From Marinilabiliaceae bacterium UBA5488 (GTDB lineage: Bacteria; Bacteroidota; Bacteroidia; Bacteroidales; Marinilabiliaceae), in assembly GCA_002427105.1 (NCBI GenBank), contig DIPM01000018.1, positions 577 through 37,005 of the forward strand: DNA of 36,429 bases, read 5' to 3'. Every line of letters starts with the position of its first letter. Within the stretch, counting starts at the first letter, position 1. The notes under the pieces are model-generated. The model saw nothing but the letters and a program-made list of their open reading frames with translations. It searched no databases and was not told the origin of the DNA. Both the position numbers and the translations under genes were made by a program. Positions 6,853 to 15,401 of the stretch are shown one piece after another.

Positions 6853-9084
6853 ATGTCAATAACGGAAACTACTATTCATCATGCCGAAGCATTTAATATG
6901 CCTTCAGAAGAGTTTGAGCGTATCGTAGAGATTCTTGGGAGAAATCCAAACCTCCTGGAACTTGAGGTATTCTCGATTCTATGGTCTGAGCATGCCAGCT
7001 ATAAACACTCACTTAAGTGGCTCAAACTTCTGCCTCGTACAAGCCCGGATGTGGTGGTGGAAGCAGGAAAGGAAATTGCCGGAGCTATTGATATAGGCGA
7101 TGGAGACGTCTGTGTTTTTAAAGTGGAGTCGCATAATCACCCTTGCGCAGTTCAGCCGCGCCTGGGAGCCTCTACCGGATTGAGGGTGGTTACACGGGAT
7201 GTGTTTGCAATGGGAGCTAAGCCCTTAGCCTTCCTTGATTCGCTGCGCTTTGGTAATGGAGCCCGTGATACTGCGCGTTGGCTTTTTGATGAGGTTATTA
7301 AAGGCTTGTCAGACTTTGAAAAGGGCTTCTCTGTTCCCATAGTTGGGGGAGAAACTTTTTTCTGCGACGGTTTTAATTCCAGTCCCATTGTTAATAATAT
7401 GGTTATCGGAGTTGGGAAAAAGGAGAATTTGATTTCAGGGCTTGCTAAAGGTGAAGGCAATTTGATTGCTGTAATAGGAGTGGCTACCGGTAGCGAAGGC
7501 ATCGATGGCGATGCATTTACAGCTGATGCCATTACAGAAAACGGAACAAAGCAATTATCGATTGACTTTCTGCGGAACGTGGATGTCGAGAAAGCCTTAT
7601 TTGTTGCCATACAGCAGTTTATCGACAAGAAGCTTGTGCTGGGGATACAGCCGGTTGGCGCTCAGGGCATAGTTGGCGCTGCAAGTGAAATGGCAGCCAG
7701 GGGAAACTCAGGACTCACCATATCTACCAAGGAGGTTCCTTTGCGTGACATGAAGTTGTCGCCCCGTGATATCCTTGTCTCCGAAAGTTGGGGCAGAATG
7801 TTGCTTTGCTTTTCTCCGGATAAGAGCAAAGAAATTGAAGCTATTGCCAAAGAGCAGAATCTGGAGTTTGGCATACTTGGCAAAGTCAACGATAGCGGGA
7901 TGCTTAGTGTTGTTGAAGATGGCGTGCAGCTTGCATATTTACCGGTGCACTATATGGGCTTGGGTGGCAAGTCTCCTGTTTATGATGAGCCTTATTCCCT
8001 GCATGAAGAGGGCGCTTCAGCAAATATTGATGTTGACCAACTTCCCGAACCCGACCACTATCCTGCTGCGCTTAAAAAAATGATGACTTCACTTAACCTG
8101 GTGTCAAAGAAATACTTGAGCAAGCGCTTTAGCAAGTCCTTAAAACCTGATGATACCAGCGTCAAATACCCCTCTGATGCCGCTATAATAGAAGTGGATG
8201 ACAAGGGGAAAGCGCTGGTTGCTACGATGGATTGCAACCCGGGATATATGACAGCCGACCCTTTTGTCGGATCGCAGATTGCTGTTGCCGAAGCTGCCCG
8301 TAATATAGTATGCGCCGGAGGAACCGCCCTTGCTGTATCCGACTGCCTGAACTTTGGTAACCCTAAGGATCCTAAATCCTATGGTGCCTTTGTCGCTTCG
8401 GTGAAAGGAATTGCCGCAGCCTGCGAGTTTTTTAAACTTCCTGTGATTAGCGGAAATGTTAGTTTTTATAATCAACGTTCTGTTGAAGGCATGATAGTTC
8501 CTGTTACTCCTTCGCCGATTATTGGAATGGTGGGACTGCTAAAAGACTCAAGCAAACATACTACCTTGGCCTTTAAGCATAAAGGTGATATGATTTTTTT
8601 GATAGGCCGTTCGCGTAACGATGTTAAGGGCTCGGAATACATACGCAAAGTGCATGGCATAAATTATTCTTTACCGCCATTTTATGATGCACGGGAAGAG
8701 AGAGAGCTGCATCAGGTTATTTCCGGCCTTATCGACAAACGCCTGGTTCGCTCTGTGCACGACGTGTCAAATGGAGGGCTCTTTTTTACCCTCTTGGAGT
8801 CTGCTGTTCCTCTCGAATTTGGTTTTGATATAACTACTGATGCCGAAATCAGAAAAGATGCTTTCTTGTTTGGAGAATCGCAAAGCAGAGTGGTTGTCTC
8901 GGTGTCTTCCGAAAACCAGGATCTTTTTGTTGATTATATGGTTGAACAGGAATTTCCTTTCTCAATTCTGGGACACGTTACTCGTGGCGAAGTACGCATT
9001 GATGACGAGTCTTTTGGCTTTATTGAAGATTTGAAAAAGGATTTTGAAGGATATTTAAAAGAGTGGATTAAGGGCGAAATGTAA
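6853..9084 (+). CDS. purL: Phosphoribosylformylglycinamidine synthase, small (PurL-II) type
   Basis: 743 residues, the length of the Bacillus/Thermotoga-type PurL that works with separate PurS and PurQ, not the about 1250-residue fused form. It makes FGAM from FGAR, ATP and ammonia in purine synthesis in the cytoplasm. Visible motifs are WSEHASYKHS (44-53, catalytic His region), KVESHNHP (90-97, ATP/Mg loop), VGGETFF, VGAQG, and a second-half SDCLNFGNP, HDVSNGGL. The usual GVGGI(I/V)RD loop reads GLRVVTRD here (about residues 108-115), a difference worth noting. No purS or purQ lies next to it, so partners must be elsewhere. The start ATG is preceded by an A/T-rich leader without a Shine-Dalgarno. 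Confidence 0.85.
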   Translation: MSITETTIHHAEAFNMPSEEFERIVEILGRNPNLLELEVFSILWSEHASYKHSLKWLKLLPRTSPDVVVEAGKEIAGAIDIGDGDVCVFKVESHNHPCAVQPRLGASTGLRVVTRDVFAMGAKPLAFLDSLRFGNGARDTARWLFDEVIKGLSDFEKGFSVPIVGGETFFCDGFNSSPIVNNMVIGVGKKENLISGLAKGEGNLIAVIGVATGSEGIDGDAFTADAITENGTKQLSIDFLRNVDVEKALFVAIQQFIDKKLVLGIQPVGAQGIVGAASEMAARGNSGLTISTKEVPLRDMKLSPRDILVSESWGRMLLCFSPDKSKEIEAIAKEQNLEFGILGKVNDSGMLSVVEDGVQLAYLPVHYMGLGGKSPVYDEPYSLHEEGASANIDVDQLPEPDHYPAALKKMMTSLNLVSKKYLSKRFSKSLKPDDTSVKYPSDAAIIEVDDKGKALVATMDCNPGYMTADPFVGSQIAVAEAARNIVCAGGTALAVSDCLNFGNPKDPKSYGAFVASVKGIAAACEFFKLPVISGNVSFYNQRSVEGMIVPVTPSPIIGMVGLLKDSSKHTTLAFKHKGDMIFLIGRSRNDVKGSEYIRKVHGINYSLPPFYDAREERELHQVISGLIDKRLVRSVHDVSNGGLFFTLLESAVPLEFGFDITTDAEIRKDAFLFGESQSRVVVSVSSENQDLFVDYMVEQEFPFSILGHVTRGEVRIDDESFGFIEDLKKDFEGYLKEWIKGEM

Positions 9085-9104
9085 AAGTATAGCTTACATT
9101 TTGA

Positions 9105-9112
9105 TATCTTTG
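9105..9112 (+). promoter_or_regulatory. Bacteroidota-type -7 element (TATCTTTG) upstream of menG
   Basis: TATCTTTG matches TAnnTTTG exactly and lies 75 bases before the menG ATG. No good TTG sits at the expected 19-20 base spacing upstream, so support is moderate. It suggests menG-porT is transcribed separately from purL. Confidence 0.4.
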
Positions 9113-9187
9113 CCACCCAAACTAGGAAACATTGGCCGCTTGTGGCACAAGCAATAATGCCCCCGGCCGAAACAGTGCAAATTGAGC

Positions 9188-9919
9188 ATGAGCGTAAAAC
9201 CTTACGAGAAGCAGGAAGATTCCAAAAAGGAGCAGGTCAGGATGATGTTTAACCGCATTGCTCCAAGATATGACCTTCTTAACAGGGTCTTGTCCTTTGG
9301 AATAGACAGAATATGGCGTAGGAGGCTTGTCAGACTTGTAAGAAAGAAAGCTGCAGCCACGGTACTTGATGTTGCTACCGGAACAGGAGATCTGGCACTT
9401 GCTTTAGCCGCAACGCGGCGAAAACCATTGACAGTTTACGGCCTGGATATTTCTTCGGGCATGCTTGAATTAGCCCGGAAGAAGGTGAATAAAAAAGGAC
9501 TGCAAGACCTTATTGTGCTTAAAGAGGGCGATTCTGAGGCTCTGCCTTTTGATGACAACTATTTTGATGCCGTTACAGTGGCTTTCGGAGTCAGAAACTT
9601 TGGAGACCTTGCGAAGGGTCTCGCGGAAATGAGGCGCGTGCTAAAACCCGGTGCTTCACTCTATGTTCTGGAGTTTTCTAAACCCTCAGTCTTCCCGGTG
9701 AAGCAATTATACGGTTTTTATTTTAGCCATATCCTTCCCTGGTGGGGAGGGGTGATTTCGAAAGATAAAGCTGCATACAGCTATCTGCCGGCTTCCGTAA
9801 TGGACTTTCCCGAAGGCGCCGCTTTTGAAGCAGAGCTAAGACGGGCAGGCTTGAACCCCACAAGGAGTCGGCGACAAACTTTTGGGATAGCTACAATTTA
9901 TATTTCTGAAAAAGGATAG
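9188..9919 (+). CDS. menG: Demethylmenaquinone methyltransferase
   Basis: 243 residues from the ATG at 9188; a TTG at 9182 is in frame but unnecessary. A class I SAM methyltransferase of the UbiE/MenG family, it adds the C-methyl group in the last step of menaquinone synthesis. Motif I DVATGTGDLA (61-70) binds SAM, followed by LDISSGML (86-93), EGDSEALPFDDNYFDAVTVAFGVRNF (the UbiE signature region), LKPGASLYVLEFSKP and the C-terminal FGIATIYI. Bacteroidota use menaquinone, so menG is preferred over ubiE. It lies 63 bases before porT, a gene neighbourhood seen in related genomes. Confidence 0.88.
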   Translation: MSVKPYEKQEDSKKEQVRMMFNRIAPRYDLLNRVLSFGIDRIWRRRLVRLVRKKAAATVLDVATGTGDLALALAATRRKPLTVYGLDISSGMLELARKKVNKKGLQDLIVLKEGDSEALPFDDNYFDAVTVAFGVRNFGDLAKGLAEMRRVLKPGASLYVLEFSKPSVFPVKQLYGFYFSHILPWWGGVISKDKAAYSYLPASVMDFPEGAAFEAELRRAGLNPTRSRRQTFGIATIYISEKG

Positions 9920-9982
9920 CAATAAATGGGGGCTTTGTCCGTTTTATCCTTGTTAAGAATATGTGACATTTAGGCACCTTCC

Positions 9983-10693
9983 ATGAAATATGCAGCTTCC
10001 TTTTTGTTGTTTTTGCTCTTGGGAATTAACGGCTTGCAGGCGCAAACGCTGAAAAGAAATTCTCCCAATCTGCCCGGCTTCGATAATCAAGCTCTCAACT
10101 TCGGGTTCTTGATTGGCTTTAACACCATGGACTATAAAGTGGTGTCAAAGGCGCCCGGCTTGCAAGGCCCCGGAGGTGTCAGATATGCGGATGTGGTAAA
10201 TCTCAGTCCCGGTATTAACATCGGAATGGTTAGCAGCTTTCGAATAAATAAATACCTGAATTTTCGTGTTTTGCCCGGCATTAGCTTTGGTCAGCGTGAT
10301 TTGCTCTTTATCTCTGATGATGGGGTTGAAGATGAACTGCCCCTTGAAATTAAATCTACTTATATAGAAATGCCATTTGTGCTAAAGTTTAACGGAGCAC
10401 GCATGACAAATGTTAAACCCTTTCTTACTGCCGGTATAAATCCTCGTTTTGACCTGGCTAAGAGTAAGAAGGATGGCCTGATGATACGACCTTTTGACGT
10501 CTATTGGGAACTGGGCGCCGGTTTTGATTCCTATCTTAGCTATTTTCGCTTTTCTACCGAACTGAAAATGTCCTTTGGTATGATGAATGTCTTAAACCCC
10601 AAAGGTACCGGTGAGCCCGAAGATATTATGTACTCTGATGTTTTGGACAGGCTGACTTCCCGTATCTTTGTACTTACCTTTTTCTTTGAATAA
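9983..10693 (+). CDS. porT: Type IX secretion system protein PorT (outer-membrane beta-barrel)
   Basis: 236 residues. A signal peptide of about 20 residues ends LQA before Gln. The remainder is amphipathic beta strands typical of PorT/SprT: LNFGFLIGFNTMDYKVV, INIGMVSSFRINKYLNFRVLPGISFGQRDL, STYIEMPFVLKF, KPFLTAGINPRFDL, WELGAGFDSYLSYFRFSTELKMSFGMMNVL. PorT is required for type IX export of proteins across the outer membrane. The menG-porT adjacency, with a TrmH methylase and a TamL gene following, supports the name. A generic porin-family barrel is the alternative. Confidence 0.75.
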   Translation: MKYAASFLLFLLLGINGLQAQTLKRNSPNLPGFDNQALNFGFLIGFNTMDYKVVSKAPGLQGPGGVRYADVVNLSPGINIGMVSSFRINKYLNFRVLPGISFGQRDLLFISDDGVEDELPLEIKSTYIEMPFVLKFNGARMTNVKPFLTAGINPRFDLAKSKKDGLMIRPFDVYWELGAGFDSYLSYFRFSTELKMSFGMMNVLNPKGTGEPEDIMYSDVLDRLTSRIFVLTFFFE

Positions 10694-10714
10694 AAGACTT
10701 AAGCTTTAACGAGG

Positions 10715-11482
10715 CTAAGAGATTCTACGGCGAAATTCGGAACACACGATTGCTGTTGCCAGCCCTACGTTTAACGATTCTGAGCCGGGCAAACCTTTTG
10801 TGTATGAGGGAATAGTGATCTTGTGCGACACGACTTCAGCCACAGAGTCGCGGATTCCATTACCTTCATTTCCCATTACTATTAGAGCTGCCTGCGACAA
10901 AGTTTGCTGGTAAATATTTCCTCCATCCAGAAAGGTTCCATAAATAGGATTAGTGCTTTGTTCGCGGTAATGCAGCAAATACTCCGGCAGTTCCGTGTAA
11001 GCCACTTTCACTCGTGCTATAGCGCCCATTGTGGCCTGAACTACTTTCGGATTGTAAACGTCGGCGCTGTCGTTGCTGCATATAATTGTGTGTATGCCAA
11101 ACCAATCAGCGGCTCTTATTATGGTACCAAGGTTTCCCGGATCCTGAATCCCATCTAAAACCAAGGCTAATTCCTTATGAATGGCACTATTATTGATTGT
11201 GTGCTTAGGTTTTTCAAATAGCGCGAGAAGCTGCTGAGGCGATTTTTGATGAGATACTGACTCAAACTGGGAAGCAGATACTGTGATTGTTTCACAGCCT
11301 GACGCTTTTACGGCGTCGGGCGCGGGTCTTTCATTACTTATCACTATCAGTCTGGGATGGATGCCTCCATCAATAAGGTCGGACACAGTTTTTGGCCCTT
11401 CGGCCAAAAACAGACCGTGTAAGTCGCGATATTTTTTTTGTGCCATGGAGGCAATCAGTTTCCTCTGGTTTTTACTTAACAT
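10715..11482 (-). CDS. TrmH-family (SpoU) RNA 2'-O-methyltransferase
   Basis: 255 residues from the ATG at 11482; a TTG two codons upstream also reads in frame. It is a SPOUT-class enzyme using SAM to methylate a ribose 2'-OH in rRNA or tRNA. The N-terminal KYRDLHGLFLAEGPKTV is the substrate-binding SpoU_sub_bind region. The trefoil-knot motifs are complete: motif I DPGNLGTIIRAADWFG (114-129, with catalytic Arg), motif II VMGNEGNGI (202-210), motif III IPSYTKGLPGSESLNVGLATAI (224-245). It is convergent with porT and divergent from tamL. The exact target nucleotide (RlmB-like or other) cannot be told. Confidence 0.85.
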   Translation of the reverse strand: MLSKNQRKLIASMAQKKYRDLHGLFLAEGPKTVSDLIDGGIHPRLIVISNERPAPDAVKASGCETITVSASQFESVSHQKSPQQLLALFEKPKHTINNSAIHKELALVLDGIQDPGNLGTIIRAADWFGIHTIICSNDSADVYNPKVVQATMGAIARVKVAYTELPEYLLHYREQSTNPIYGTFLDGGNIYQQTLSQAALIVMGNEGNGIRDSVAEVVSHKITIPSYTKGLPGSESLNVGLATAIVCSEFRRRIS

Positions 11483-11542
11483 GGTCAATTATTTTACCTT
11501 AATTTGCAAAAGTATGCAATTGCTTTAACAATTTATATAAGA

Positions 11543-13876
11543 ATGAGTAGCAGAGTGACAGGGTTTTTGAATCGATTGGCCGGATTGATAATTTTAGTTC
11601 TGCTTTTTGGGTCTTGCAGAACCACAAAATACGTGTCTGAAAATGAACGCTTATTGTCACGGGTGGAGATTGTAAATGATGCCCGGGATGTAAAGCGCGC
11701 TGAGTTGAAGTCCTATTTGCGTCAGCAGGAGAACCTGCGTATGCTGGGCTTCTGGAAGTTTCACCTGGGGCTCTATAATTTGTCGGGTCGCGACGACTCC
11801 AAAGGAATCAACAGATGGCTGAAGAATATAGGTGAAGCTCCCGTGATTTACGATTCTACCATGGTTGACAGATCGATAGAACAGATGGGGCTTTTCCTCG
11901 ACAACAGGGGATATTATCTCTCTGAGGTGGAGGCTAAGGTGAGCTATCCTTCCGATCGTAAAGCAAAAGTTACTTACAATGTTGTTGCAGGCCCTAGATA
12001 CCGCCTCAATAATCTTGCTTATAAGATTGAGGACAAGGGGCTTGAAGCTCTTGTGCTCAATGATACGGCTAATAGCGTAATGCGCAGGGGAAGGGGTTTT
12101 ACCTCGCAGATGCATGAGCGTGAGCGTGAGAGGATTACTGAGACGCTGAGGAATAATGGCTATTACAACTTTTCTAAGGAATATATTTATTTTATAGCAG
12201 ATAGCTCCGTAGGTAATTATAGGATTAACGACACTCTGGTTGTGGTTCGCCCTCCCGAAAATACTGCGGGACGGACGGCTCAGGGGAATCATGCACGCTA
12301 CGCGGTCAGATCGGTCACTTTTCACGTGAATGTTGACCCACAGGAGATTTCATTTTCGGAGGATCTGGGTCAGTTTTCTATTGATACTCTTCAATTTGAA
12401 GGCCTTGGCATTTTATATGACGGGAAGCTTGATTTCAAACCTAACGTTTTGACTAATAGCAACTATATAGTGCCGGGCGATTTATACAAGGCTAATCTTG
12501 TGGATAGAACGCAGTCGCTGTTGAGTGGCTTGCAGATATTCAAGTACATAAGTATCCGTTTTAATGAAGTGGATGGCGAAGTTGATGCTGATGGCAACGC
12601 ACTGCTTGACTGTATTATTCATGTTATTCCCGGGAAATACCAGTCCTACGCCGTCGAAATTGAAGGTACAAATTCCTCCGGCAATTTAGGTGCGGCAGGT
12701 AGTTTTAAGTTTCAACATAAGAATATTTTTAATGGAGCCGAACTGCTAACTCTAAGTACGCGTTTGGCCAGGGAGAATCAGGTCGTTATGAGGGGCGGGA
12801 ATGGTGAAAGCTTCAATACCATGGAGTTTGGCTCGGATGTCTCGGTGGTCTTTCCCAAATTTTTAATTCCTATTAGAATTGAGGGCTTTCGCCGGAAATA
12901 TAATCCTAAAACTACAGTAGCGCTGGCCTATAACTACCAGAGGCGTCCCGACTACACACGCACTATTGTGAATGCTCGATTGGGTTATACCTGGCGCTCG
13001 TCACGATTTAGCAGTCACTCGCTTTTTCCGCTAGATTTCAACCTGGTTAATATTCCCACGGTCAGTTCAGGTTTCTGGGAATATATCGAGCAAAACCCCT
13101 TTTTGCGAAATAGCTATGAAGACCACTTAATCGCGAATATTAATTATAGCTATACATACAATCAGCAACAGCTCGGACGCAGACTTCGCAACTTCTGGTA
13201 CTTCCGCCTGTCCGGAGAATCTGCCGGAAACCTTCTTGACCTGACAGCTCCTATTTGGGGCTCTGAGGAGGAAGGTGGCTATAACACGATATTAGGGATA
13301 AGATATGCCCAATATTTTAAAACTGACTTTGATATTCGTTATCACAACCCGTTGAGTCGTAATACTTCACTTACCTATCGTCTTTTTGCAGGTGTGGGAA
13401 TCCCTTATGGCAATCTGAATGTTCTGCCTTTTGAAAAAAGATATTTCTCGGGTGGAGCTAACAGTATTAGAGCCTGGCCTGTGAGGTCGATAGGGCCGGG
13501 TAGCTTTAGCGACCAAACAACTGCTTTCTATAACCAGACGGCGGATATTAAACTGGAGGCTAACATTGAATATCGCTTCCCCCTTTTCTGGTTGTTGGAA
13601 GGTGCTTTGTTTGTAGATGCCGGTAATATATGGGGACTTAAACTGGAAGGTAGTCCCGAAGGAGGGCTCTTTAAGTGGGACGAGTTTTACAAGCAAATTG
13701 CTGTTGGTGCCGGATTTGGCACTCGCCTGGATTTTAACTATTTTATTTTCAGAATAGATACCGGATTTAAAATTCACGACCCGGCAGCTACTGCCAAAAC
13801 AAATTGGATACCTTTTAACAGGAAATATACATGGGATGACCTGGCCTTCAACTTTGCAATTGGATACCCCTTCTAA
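11543..13876 (+). CDS. tamL: TamL-type lipoprotein Omp85 (outer membrane protein assembly)
   Basis: 777 residues from the ATG at 11543. The leader ends in LLFGS then Cys25, a lipobox, which distinguishes TamL of Bacteroidota from BamA and TamA. The N-terminal half (to about residue 380) contains POTRA-like repeats (GPRYRLNNLAYKI, GDLYKANLVDRTQSLLSGLQIFKYISIRF). The C-terminal half is a 16-strand Omp85 barrel with the lid-lock motif SIRAWPVRSIGPGS and a final FAIGYPF ending in aromatic Phe, as for barrel proteins. Role: insertion of selected outer-membrane proteins or surface lipoproteins together with a TamB homologue, which is not visible here. Confidence 0.8.
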   Translation: MSSRVTGFLNRLAGLIILVLLFGSCRTTKYVSENERLLSRVEIVNDARDVKRAELKSYLRQQENLRMLGFWKFHLGLYNLSGRDDSKGINRWLKNIGEAPVIYDSTMVDRSIEQMGLFLDNRGYYLSEVEAKVSYPSDRKAKVTYNVVAGPRYRLNNLAYKIEDKGLEALVLNDTANSVMRRGRGFTSQMHERERERITETLRNNGYYNFSKEYIYFIADSSVGNYRINDTLVVVRPPENTAGRTAQGNHARYAVRSVTFHVNVDPQEISFSEDLGQFSIDTLQFEGLGILYDGKLDFKPNVLTNSNYIVPGDLYKANLVDRTQSLLSGLQIFKYISIRFNEVDGEVDADGNALLDCIIHVIPGKYQSYAVEIEGTNSSGNLGAAGSFKFQHKNIFNGAELLTLSTRLARENQVVMRGGNGESFNTMEFGSDVSVVFPKFLIPIRIEGFRRKYNPKTTVALAYNYQRRPDYTRTIVNARLGYTWRSSRFSSHSLFPLDFNLVNIPTVSSGFWEYIEQNPFLRNSYEDHLIANINYSYTYNQQQLGRRLRNFWYFRLSGESAGNLLDLTAPIWGSEEEGGYNTILGIRYAQYFKTDFDIRYHNPLSRNTSLTYRLFAGVGIPYGNLNVLPFEKRYFSGGANSIRAWPVRSIGPGSFSDQTTAFYNQTADIKLEANIEYRFPLFWLLEGALFVDAGNIWGLKLEGSPEGGLFKWDEFYKQIAVGAGFGTRLDFNYFIFRIDTGFKIHDPAATAKTNWIPFNRKYTWDDLAFNFAIGYPF

Positions 13877-13915
13877 TAAGTTATGGGTTATGACTGTTGT
13901 CCGGTAAAGGCGATT

Positions 13916-14054
13916 AGATTCCTCGCAAAGCTCGGAATGACATCGCCATTGAGGGTTTAAAGGTTGGAGGGGGTTGGTTGGCGGCTTAGCCGCCAACCAA
14001 CCCCCTCCAACAAGCTAAATGTCTGATTGTCATTTCGAGCGAAGCGAGAAATCT
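13916..14054. repeat. Nested palindromic intergenic repeat (REP/BIME-like)
   Basis: An inner perfect inverted repeat of 22 bp (arms 13964-13985 and 13989-14010, 3-base loop) is made of TTGGAGGGGGTTGG-rich sequence. It is nested in a 27-base imperfect outer inverted repeat (13916-13942 and 14028-14054), whose right arm begins TGTCATTTCGAGCGAAGCG. The outer arms resemble interspersed repeats common between Bacteroidota genes. It lies between the convergent tamL and fba, so it can also form a bidirectional transcript end. No gene is seen in 13877-14194. Confidence 0.85.
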
Positions 14055-14130
14055 ATATGCTAAGTCGTTTTGAAGTGTTTACCAGATATCAATGATTAGT
14101 TATAAGGAAAGAGTTTCGGGTTTCGGGTTT

Positions 14131-14172
14131 CAAAAAGAAAGGCCATTTCTTTTTGTAGAAACAGCCTTTCTT
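14131..14172 (-). terminator. Rho-independent terminator of the aldolase gene
   Basis: Read on the minus strand, AGAAAGGC ... GCCTTTCT (arms 14064-shifted to 14136-14143 and 14164-14171) forms a stem with extra inner pairs, followed by TTTTT. It lies 23 bases past the aldolase stop. Confidence 0.7.
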
Positions 14173-14194
14173 CTGAATATAAATCTTGTATGAA

Positions 14195-15190
14195 TTAAGC
14201 CTTGCCGGCTGAACCCAGTACGTTTTTGTTCTTGTGCATATAAAGCTCTTTAAGCGCATCTCTTGCAGGACCCAAATATTTGCGAGGATCGAATTCAGCA
14301 GGGTTTTCAGCCAAGACTTTGCGGATAGCAGCAGTCATAGCTAAACGACCGTCTGAGTCGATGTTGATTTTACATACTGCTGATTTTGCAGCTCTGCGTA
14401 ATTGCTCTTCAGGAATACCAACAGCAGCATCAAGCTTACCACCATATTTGTTGATGGTATCAACATGCTCGGCAGGAACTGAAGATGATCCGTGCAACAC
14501 AATCGGGAAACCGGGGATGCGTTTTTCGATCTCTTCCAGAATTTCGAATTTCAATGGGGGAGGAACCAACACTCCATCAGCATTTCTAGTACACTGAGCC
14601 GGAGTGAACTTGTGAGCTCCGTGAGAAGTTCCTATAGAGATAGCCAATGAGTCAACACCGGTGCGCTTTACAAAGTCCTCTACTTCTTCAGGACGAGTAT
14701 AGGTGGATTTTTCTGCAACTACATCGTCTTCAACGCCTGCAAGCACTCCTAGCTCGCCTTCCACAGTTACTCCGTGCTTGTGAGCATACTCTACTACTTT
14801 TTTAGTCAGAGCTATATTCTCTTCGTAAGAATGATGTGAGCCGTCAATCATTACCGATGAAAAACCGTTGTCGATACAGTCTTTGCAAATTTCAAAAGTA
14901 TCGCCATGGTCTAGGTGTAAAACAATAGGAATCTCGTAACCCAATTCTTTTACATATTCAGTGGCACCTTTTGCCATATTCCTTAGAAGTGTCGCATTTG
15001 CATATTTGCGGGCTCCTGAAGAAACTTGAAGGATAACCGGAGATTTGGTCTCAACGCAAGCCTGAAGAATAGCTTGAAGCTGCTCCAGATTGTTGAAGTT
15101 ATAGGCCGGTATAGCATAGCCACCGGCTACGGCTTTGGCAAACAGCTCTTTGCTGTTTACTAATCCCAGCTCTTTGTAATTTACAGCCAT
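14195..15190 (-). CDS. fba: Fructose-bisphosphate aldolase, class II
   Basis: 331 residues, typical length. It is a zinc-dependent aldolase interconverting fructose 1,6-bisphosphate with DHAP and glyceraldehyde 3-phosphate in glycolysis and gluconeogenesis. The LHLDHGD segment (91-97) holds the catalytic Asp94 and zinc ligand His95. SSVMIDGSHHSYEENIALT (111-129) is the class II signature. GTSHGAHKF (187-195) and VLHGSSSVP (231-239) hold further zinc His and phosphate-binding residues. It is a monocistronic gene with its own promoter at 15255-15285 and a terminator behind it. Start ATG at 15190. Confidence 0.93.
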   Translation of the reverse strand: MAVNYKELGLVNSKELFAKAVAGGYAIPAYNFNNLEQLQAILQACVETKSPVILQVSSGARKYANATLLRNMAKGATEYVKELGYEIPIVLHLDHGDTFEICKDCIDNGFSSVMIDGSHHSYEENIALTKKVVEYAHKHGVTVEGELGVLAGVEDDVVAEKSTYTRPEEVEDFVKRTGVDSLAISIGTSHGAHKFTPAQCTRNADGVLVPPPLKFEILEEIEKRIPGFPIVLHGSSSVPAEHVDTINKYGGKLDAAVGIPEEQLRRAAKSAVCKINIDSDGRLAMTAAIRKVLAENPAEFDPRKYLGPARDALKELYMHKNKNVLGSAGKA

Positions 15191-15254
15191 TTTGTTTATT
15201 GTTTAATATTGGTTTTTGTTTTCAACTAGATTTATATCTGATATAAACCAAACA

Positions 15255-15285
15255 CAAAAGTAAGCAAATCATATTGTTTTAGCAA
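15255..15285 (-). promoter_or_regulatory. Promoter of fba (TTG-20-TACTTTTG)
   Basis: On the minus strand TTG (15285-15283), a 20-base spacer and TACTTTTG (15262-15255) match the Bacteroidota -33/-7 consensus. The leader to the ATG is about 60 bases. Confidence 0.6.
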
Positions 15286-15401
15286 TTTTCATCAATTTTG
15301 TCTGCCCTTACTTTCAAATTATTAATGAATGTTTTATTTTCGTTGCAATTATAATACTTTATTAGCTTGAGCTTTAATGCCGTGTAAATAGATATAATCT
15401 T

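Noticed and set aside
11657..12325. A 222-codon open frame on the minus strand
   Set aside because: It is antisense to the POTRA part of tamL and shows no recognisable domain or start context.
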